From Candidatus Bipolaricaulota bacterium (lineage in GTDB: Bacteria > Bipolaricaulota > Bipolaricaulia > UBA7950 > UBA9294), in contig JANQEA010000043.1 in assembly GCA_028278555.1 (NCBI GenBank), positions 124,001-188,000 of the forward strand: a stretch of 64,000 nt of DNA. The letters are read 5' to 3'. Both the position numbers and the translations under genes were made by a program. The notes under the pieces were generated by a model. It had not been told where the DNA came from. It saw only the letters and a program-made list of their open reading frames with translations, and searched no databases. How positions within the stretch are numbered: position 1 is the first letter of the stretch; each line of letters opens with the position of its first letter. Of this stretch, positions 60,403 through 64,000 are shown one piece after another.

Positions 60403-61405
60403 CGTCGTCCTCTGCTTCTTCCTCCGGTTCGTCTGTCTCTGTCTCGTCGGCTCCGTCTTCGGCCGCTTCGTCAGGCGTTTCCACCTCTTCCGGCGTGTCC
60501 TCGGCGTCCACGGCTTCCTCCGCCTCTTCTGTGGACTCGAGCTCCTCAGTCTCCTCGTCTGCCGGTTCGGCCTCTTCTTCGACCTCGGCGGCCTCCTCGG
60601 GTATCTCTTCGGCCGCAACGGCTTCCTCGGACGCGTCCTCAGGGATCTCCGGCTCTTCGGTCGTCTCGGCGTCGATCGGAGCCTCTTCGTCAGGCGCGGC
60701 GGCAGGCTCTTCCTCGTCCTGTCGTCCTTCGCGCCCCTCGAGGACGGCGTCGGCGATCCGAGCGGTAATCAGCTTCGTCGCCTTGATCGCATCGTCGTTT
60801 CCCGGGATCAGGAAGTCGATCGGATCCGGATTGCAGTTCGTGTCGACGATCGCGATCACCGGGATCCCGACGATGTTCGCCTCGTGCACGGCGTTCGTCT
60901 CGACATCGGGGTCGATGACGTAGAGGAGATCGGGCTTCCGCTCGAGGTGCCGGAGTCCGTTTAGGTTTCGCTGTAGCTTGGCCAGCTGGCGGCGGAGGCG
61001 GCTCGCCTCTTTGTTCGGCATGTGGTCGACCGTACCGTCCTCGATCATCGTCTCGAACGTCTTCATCCGCTCGATGCTCTGCTTGATCGTTCCGAAGTTG
61101 GTCAGCGTCCCACCGAGCCAGCGACGGTTGACGTAATGCGCGCCGCAGCGCTGCGCTTCTTCGACGATGGTCGACTGGACCTGCTTCTTCGTGCCGATGA
61201 AAAGGATCTCACCGCCCGCGGCGATGTTGTCGCGGACGTGGTAGTAGGCCTTCTTGAAGAGATCGACCGTCTGTTCGAGGTCGATGATGTGGATCCCCTT
61301 CCGCTCGGTGAAGATGTAGCGAGCCATCTTAGGGTTCCACTTGCGTGTTCGATGCCCGAAATGCACCCCGGTTTCGAGCAGCTCTTTCATCGTTAGAACT
61401 TCCAC
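60389..61405 (-). CDS. rpsB: Ribosomal protein S2 with long acidic tail
   Basis: 338 residues. Residues 1-229 are a normal S2 ([66 protein letters not shown]). The final ~109 residues are almost purely Glu, Asp, Ala, Pro and Thr, ending DDDDD, well beyond the usual length. The GTG at 61405 has GGGAGG upstream; ATG codons further in are alternatives. Promoter at 61474-61446. The tail-coding DNA contains the tsf start. Confidence 0.95.
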   Translation of the reverse strand: MEVLTMKELLETGVHFGHRTRKWNPKMARYIFTERKGIHIIDLEQTVDLFKKAYYHVRDNIAAGGEILFIGTKKQVQSTIVEEAQRCGAHYVNRRWLGGTLTNFGTIKQSIERMKTFETMIEDGTVDHMPNKEASRLRRQLAKLQRNLNGLRHLERKPDLLYVIDPDVETNAVHEANIVGIPVIAIVDTNCNPDPIDFLIPGNDDAIKATKLITARIADAVLEGREGRQDEEEPAAAPDEEAPIDAETTEEPEIPEDASEEAVAAEEIPEEAAEVEEEAEPADEETEELESTEEAEEAVDAEDTPEEVETPDEAAEDGADETETDEPEEEAEDDDDDD

Positions 61406-61445
61406 ATCATCCTCCCACTTGTAATCGCGGTTCGTATGTCGCGGA

Positions 61446-61474
61446 AGTATAGCGAACGACCTTGGAAACCGCAA
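61446..61474 (-). promoter_or_regulatory. rpsB-tsf-pyrH promoter
   Basis: Minus strand TTGCGG (61474-61469), 17-bp spacer, TATACT (61451-61446), with a leader of about 34 bases containing GGGAGG. Confidence 0.65.
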
Positions 61475-61506
61475 TCCAGGCGATTCGGTGCCCCGAAAAC
61501 GCCCGG

Positions 61507-61536
61507 TTGTTTCGCGCCCCCTCGTGGGGCGATAAT
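61507..61536 (+). promoter_or_regulatory. dnaB promoter with inverted repeat in spacer
   Basis: TTGTTT (61507-61512), 18-bp spacer, GATAAT (61531-61536). The spacer holds CGCCCC-CTCGT-GGGGCG (61515-61531), a 6-bp inverted repeat that could be an operator or just a stable stem. Confidence 0.45.
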
Positions 61537-61553
61537 GGGTTCGAAGGTGGGCG

Positions 61554-62963
61554 ATGAGACGCACGGATACACCGCAGGTCGATCGCGACTCGGTCCGCGA
61601 ACTTCCGAAGAACATCGAGGCCGAACAGGTCGTCCTCGGCTCGGCGATTCTCGAGCCGGAGGGGACGATCCCGATTCTCGTCGAGAAGCTCCTCCCGGAG
61701 TACTTCTACCAGCGGCGCCACCGTGTCATCTTCCGGGCGATCCGCGAGCTGTTCGATCGCGGCGAGCCATCCGACATCGTTTCGCTCGCCAACCGGCTCG
61801 AGGAGCGCGGCGAGATGGAACGGGCCGGTGGTCGGATGTACCTAAACGAACTGATCGATCGCGTCGCGACGACGGCGAGCCTCGAGTACTACGCCGAGAT
61901 CGTCAAGAAGAAGGCGACGCTCCGCTCGCTGGTCGAGGCCGGCGGCCGGATCACCGAACTCGGCTACGATGAGGTGAACGAGACCGACGAGGTCCTCGAC
62001 CGAGCCGAGTCCCTCATCTTCGACATCTCGAGCCGCGATTCGGCCGGCTCCTACTTCCTCGTCTCCGACTTCCTCTACGAGCACATCGATACACTCGAGG
62101 AGCTGCACCGAGACCCGAACCGCCACACGGTGACCGGCTTCTCGACCGGCTTTCCGCGTCTCGACGAGATGACGTCCGGCCTTCAGCGGTCCGATCTGAT
62201 CATCGTCGCCGGCCGGCCGGGGACTGGGAAGACGAGCTTCGCGCTTGCTTTGGCCCGGCATATTGGAGTTCGGGAGAAGGCGGGGATCGGCATCTTCTCG
62301 CTTGAGATGGCGAAGGAGCAGCTCCTCGAGCGGCTCCTCTGCGGCGAGGGGAAGGTCAGCCTCCATCGCCTCCGCGGCGGGTACATCCCGGCGGCGAAGT
62401 GGCGCGATCTAGCGATGGCGGCGAGCAAGCTTCAGAAGGCGACGCTCGTCATCGATGACACACCGGGCGCCTCGATTCTCGAGATCCGGGCCAAGGCGCG
62501 GCGGATGGCGTCGCAGCACAAGATCGACATGATCATCGTCGACTACCTTCAGTTGATCGAAGGGGCCGTCCGCTCAGACATCCGGGAACAGGAGATCGCC
62601 CACATCTCCCGCTCGCTGAAGCGCCTAGCGCGAGAGCTGAACGTCCCGGTGATCGCCGTCTCGCAGTTGAATCGCGCGGTCGAGCAGCGCGAGAAGAAGT
62701 ACCCTCGTTTGGCCGACCTGCGCGAAAGCGGAGCGATCGAGCAGAACGCCGATGTCGTCATGTTCATCTACCGCGAGGACTACTACCGCCAGCCGGAGGA
62801 GGGGGCCTCTTCCGATGGAGCCGCGTCTGACGCCGAGCTGATCATCGCCAAGCAGCGGAACGGCCCGCTCGGCCGGGTGACGATGAACTTCCACAAGGCC
62901 TACGCCAGCTTCTACCCGATGGCGTGGGATGACGCCTCGTCTGCCTCGTCGGCGCCGTTCTAG
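61554..62963 (+). CDS. dnaB: Replicative DNA helicase DnaB
   Basis: 469 residues. N-terminal helical domain ([16 protein letters not shown]), linker, and RecA-like motor with Walker [17 protein letters not shown], Walker [13 protein letters not shown] and [14 protein letters not shown], ending with [18 protein letters not shown]. No intein is present. ATG 61554, preceded by AAGGTGGG. Confidence 0.95.
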   Translation: MRRTDTPQVDRDSVRELPKNIEAEQVVLGSAILEPEGTIPILVEKLLPEYFYQRRHRVIFRAIRELFDRGEPSDIVSLANRLEERGEMERAGGRMYLNELIDRVATTASLEYYAEIVKKKATLRSLVEAGGRITELGYDEVNETDEVLDRAESLIFDISSRDSAGSYFLVSDFLYEHIDTLEELHRDPNRHTVTGFSTGFPRLDEMTSGLQRSDLIIVAGRPGTGKTSFALALARHIGVREKAGIGIFSLEMAKEQLLERLLCGEGKVSLHRLRGGYIPAAKWRDLAMAASKLQKATLVIDDTPGASILEIRAKARRMASQHKIDMIIVDYLQLIEGAVRSDIREQEIAHISRSLKRLARELNVPVIAVSQLNRAVEQREKKYPRLADLRESGAIEQNADVVMFIYREDYYRQPEEGASSDGAASDAELIIAKQRNGPLGRVTMNFHKAYASFYPMAWDDASSASSAPF

Positions 62964-63003
62964 AAGCAGTAGGCGCGTATGGGGCCGCACCAGCCCGCTT
63001 CGG

Positions 63004-63009
63004 TATAAT
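63004..63009 (+). promoter_or_regulatory. -10 box before gcvH
   Basis: TATAAT at 63004-63009; no -35 is evident. Leader of about 27 bases with CGGGAGGGG before ATG 63043. There is no room for a glycine riboswitch. Confidence 0.5.
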
Positions 63010-63042
63010 CGGCGGCGAATCTTGCAGCACCCGGGAGGGGAC

Positions 63043-63426
63043 ATGGGTTATCCGGCCGAGTACCGGTATACGAAGGATCACGAGTGGATTGCCGTCGAAG
63101 GGAATCGCGCGCGGATTGGCATCACGGACCATGCACAGAGCGAGCTCGGTGACATCGTCTTCGTTGAGCTTCCGTCGGTCGGAAGCGCCGTTCAGGCAGG
63201 AGGAATCCTGGCGACGGTCGAATCGGTGAAGGCGGTCGGCGATGTGCTCGTCCCATTCGACGGGACGGTCCTCGAGGTGAACGACGGGCTCGAGTCTGCG
63301 CCGGAGACGATCAATCAGGCGCCGCATGACGCCGGTTGGATCGTGGTCCTCGAGATCGCCGATCCGGCGGTGGTCGACGGACTGCTCGACGCGGCCGGCT
63401 ACGAGTCGTTCCTCGCCGAAGGGTAG
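63043..63426 (+). CDS. gcvH: Glycine cleavage system H protein
   Basis: 127 residues. Lipoyl carrier of the glycine cleavage complex: RYTKDHEWI start, and the lipoylated Lys63 in ATVESVKAVGDV, then DAGWIVVLEI near the C-terminus. Glycine carbon feeds methylene-THF; the reverse reaction can fix CO2 in anaerobes. The P-protein gene follows 6 bases later. Confidence 0.95.
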   Translation: MGYPAEYRYTKDHEWIAVEGNRARIGITDHAQSELGDIVFVELPSVGSAVQAGGILATVESVKAVGDVLVPFDGTVLEVNDGLESAPETINQAPHDAGWIVVLEIADPAVVDGLLDAAGYESFLAEG

Positions 63427-63432
63427 TCGGGG

Positions 63433-64000
63433 ATGCGCTATCTCCCTCATTCGTCCGCCGACCGGCGCACAATGCTCGCGTCGATCGGCGTCTTCTTGAT
63501 CGATGATCTGTTCGCCGATATCCCCGAGGAGGTTGCGGCGGCCTTCCGGCCGCTCGGGCTTCCTCCCAAGAGCGAACAGGAGGTCGTGGCGGCGCTGACG
63601 GATCTGTCGGCACGGAACGCGGCGGTCGAGAAGACTTGTTTCATCGGAGGCGGAATCTACGATCACTACGCCCCAAGCCTCGTCGATCACGTCCTTTCAC
63701 GCTCGGAGTTCTACACCGCCTATACCCCGTATCAGCCTGAGGTGAGCCAGGGGACACTGACGGCGATGTTCGAGTTCCAGACGCTCATCAGCGAGCTGAC
63801 CGGGATGGACGTTGCGAACGGATCCCTCTACGACGGCGCAACGGCGGCGGCCGAAGCGGTGCTGATGGCCGATCGAATCCGATCCCGAGGGCGGGTTGCC
63901 ATTGCGCGGACGCTCTTCGCAAACGCCCGCCGTGTCCTCGAAACCTACGGCTGGGCGAGCGGGACCGAGGTCGTTGAGCTGCCGATGCTGGCCTCCGGAC
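63433..64000 (+). CDS. gcvPA: Glycine dehydrogenase subunit 1, 3' partial
   Basis: The frame runs off the window; 189 residues are visible, beginning MRYLPHSSADRRTML. IPEEVAAAFRPLGLPP, FIGGGIYDHYAPSLVDHVL and YTPYQPEVSQGTLTAMFEFQT are typical of the N-terminal half of the split P protein, which decarboxylates glycine with PLP in the partner subunit. The split GcvPA/GcvPB form is common in Firmicutes and thermophilic anaerobes. The ATG has GTCGGGG. Confidence 0.93.
   Translation, partial: MRYLPHSSADRRTMLASIGVFLIDDLFADIPEEVAAAFRPLGLPPKSEQEVVAALTDLSARNAAVEKTCFIGGGIYDHYAPSLVDHVLSRSEFYTAYTPYQPEVSQGTLTAMFEFQTLISELTGMDVANGSLYDGATAAAEAVLMADRIRSRGRVAIARTLFANARRVLETYGWASGTEVVELPMLASG

Noticed and set aside
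61406..61615. N-terminal extension of the S2 open frame
   Set aside because: It lies upstream of and across the promoter; GTG 61405 has GGGAGG and starts the normal S2 sequence.
62964..63042. Glycine riboswitch before gcvH
   Set aside because: Only about 34 bases lie between the TATAAT box and the ATG; no aptamer can fit.

Overview
The window is a GC-rich, gene-dense bacterial chromosome segment. It carries peptidoglycan synthesis genes (murE, murF), bacterial S2/EF-Ts/PyrH, GyrB, DnaB, RecG, FtsEX and Fmt/Def. The metabolism looks anaerobic and fermentative: an aldehyde:ferredoxin oxidoreductase, a two-subunit-type glycine cleavage system, and a carbamoyl-phosphate-yielding pathway. This mix recalls uncultured anaerobic lineages such as Bipolaricaulota (OP1/Acetothermia), but that placement is inference; no rRNA gene is present to confirm it. 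Most genes start with clear Shine-Dalgarno sites, often at GTG or TTG. Several promoters fit TTGnnn-17-TAnnnT.

Layout. 1-3.1 kb: the 3' part of a very large secreted protein with a fibronectin III domain. 3.1-4.0 kb: five minus-strand tRNA genes (Pro, Gly, Arg, His, Arg) separated by hairpin-rich spacers, plus a tRNA remnant. 4.0-13.6 kb: HtrA, a PP-loop thiolase-like enzyme, FolE, AOR, an Asp/Glu racemase, an MFS exporter and GyrB. 13.7-21.6 kb: a small exported protein, a methyltransferase, MurE facing MurF, an S55 peptidase-like protein, and TrkH-TrkA. 21.7-27.3 kb: a likely operon of a PKD/transglutaminase lipoprotein, a histone-deacetylase-family enzyme, a TGS/uridine-kinase fusion, a NIF3 protein and exonuclease III. 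27.3-32.4 kb: an accessory island of lower GC and different codon use, with a 56-residue ORF, a Gfo/Idh/MocA-like protein, a phosphodiesterase-like protein and an orphan two-TM protein.

32.6-38.5 kb: Xaa-Pro peptidase, PKD-thioredoxin fusion, RmuC, an NTPase/flavin-binding fusion and a fold-II PLP enzyme. 38.5-46.7 kb: a ureide or purine/pyrimidine fermentation cluster with a dihydropyrimidinase-type amidohydrolase, a GntR regulator, carbamate kinase, two carbamoyltransferases and a solo molybdenum hydroxylase large subunit. It resembles the E. coli yge/yqe gene set. A GxxExxY gene bounded by inverted repeats interrupts it. Two almost identical 20-bp boxes sit on the promoters of the amidohydrolase and the regulator. 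The proposed logic is ring opening, then phosphorolysis of a carbamoyl compound, then ATP formation by carbamate kinase.

46.8-64 kb: an exported protein, IspD, a PD40 lipoprotein, PIN/TRAM, PrmC, FtsE-FtsX, a flippase-like protein, CinA, Nth, a DUF296 protein, Def-Fmt, RecG, rpsB-tsf-pyrH, DnaB, GcvH and the start of GcvPA. The most unusual non-coding signal is a set of long perfect inverted repeats that begin inside the last codons of a gene, run through its stop codon and lack a T-tract (after the PP-loop gene, the GntR gene, recG, pyrH and a tRNA).
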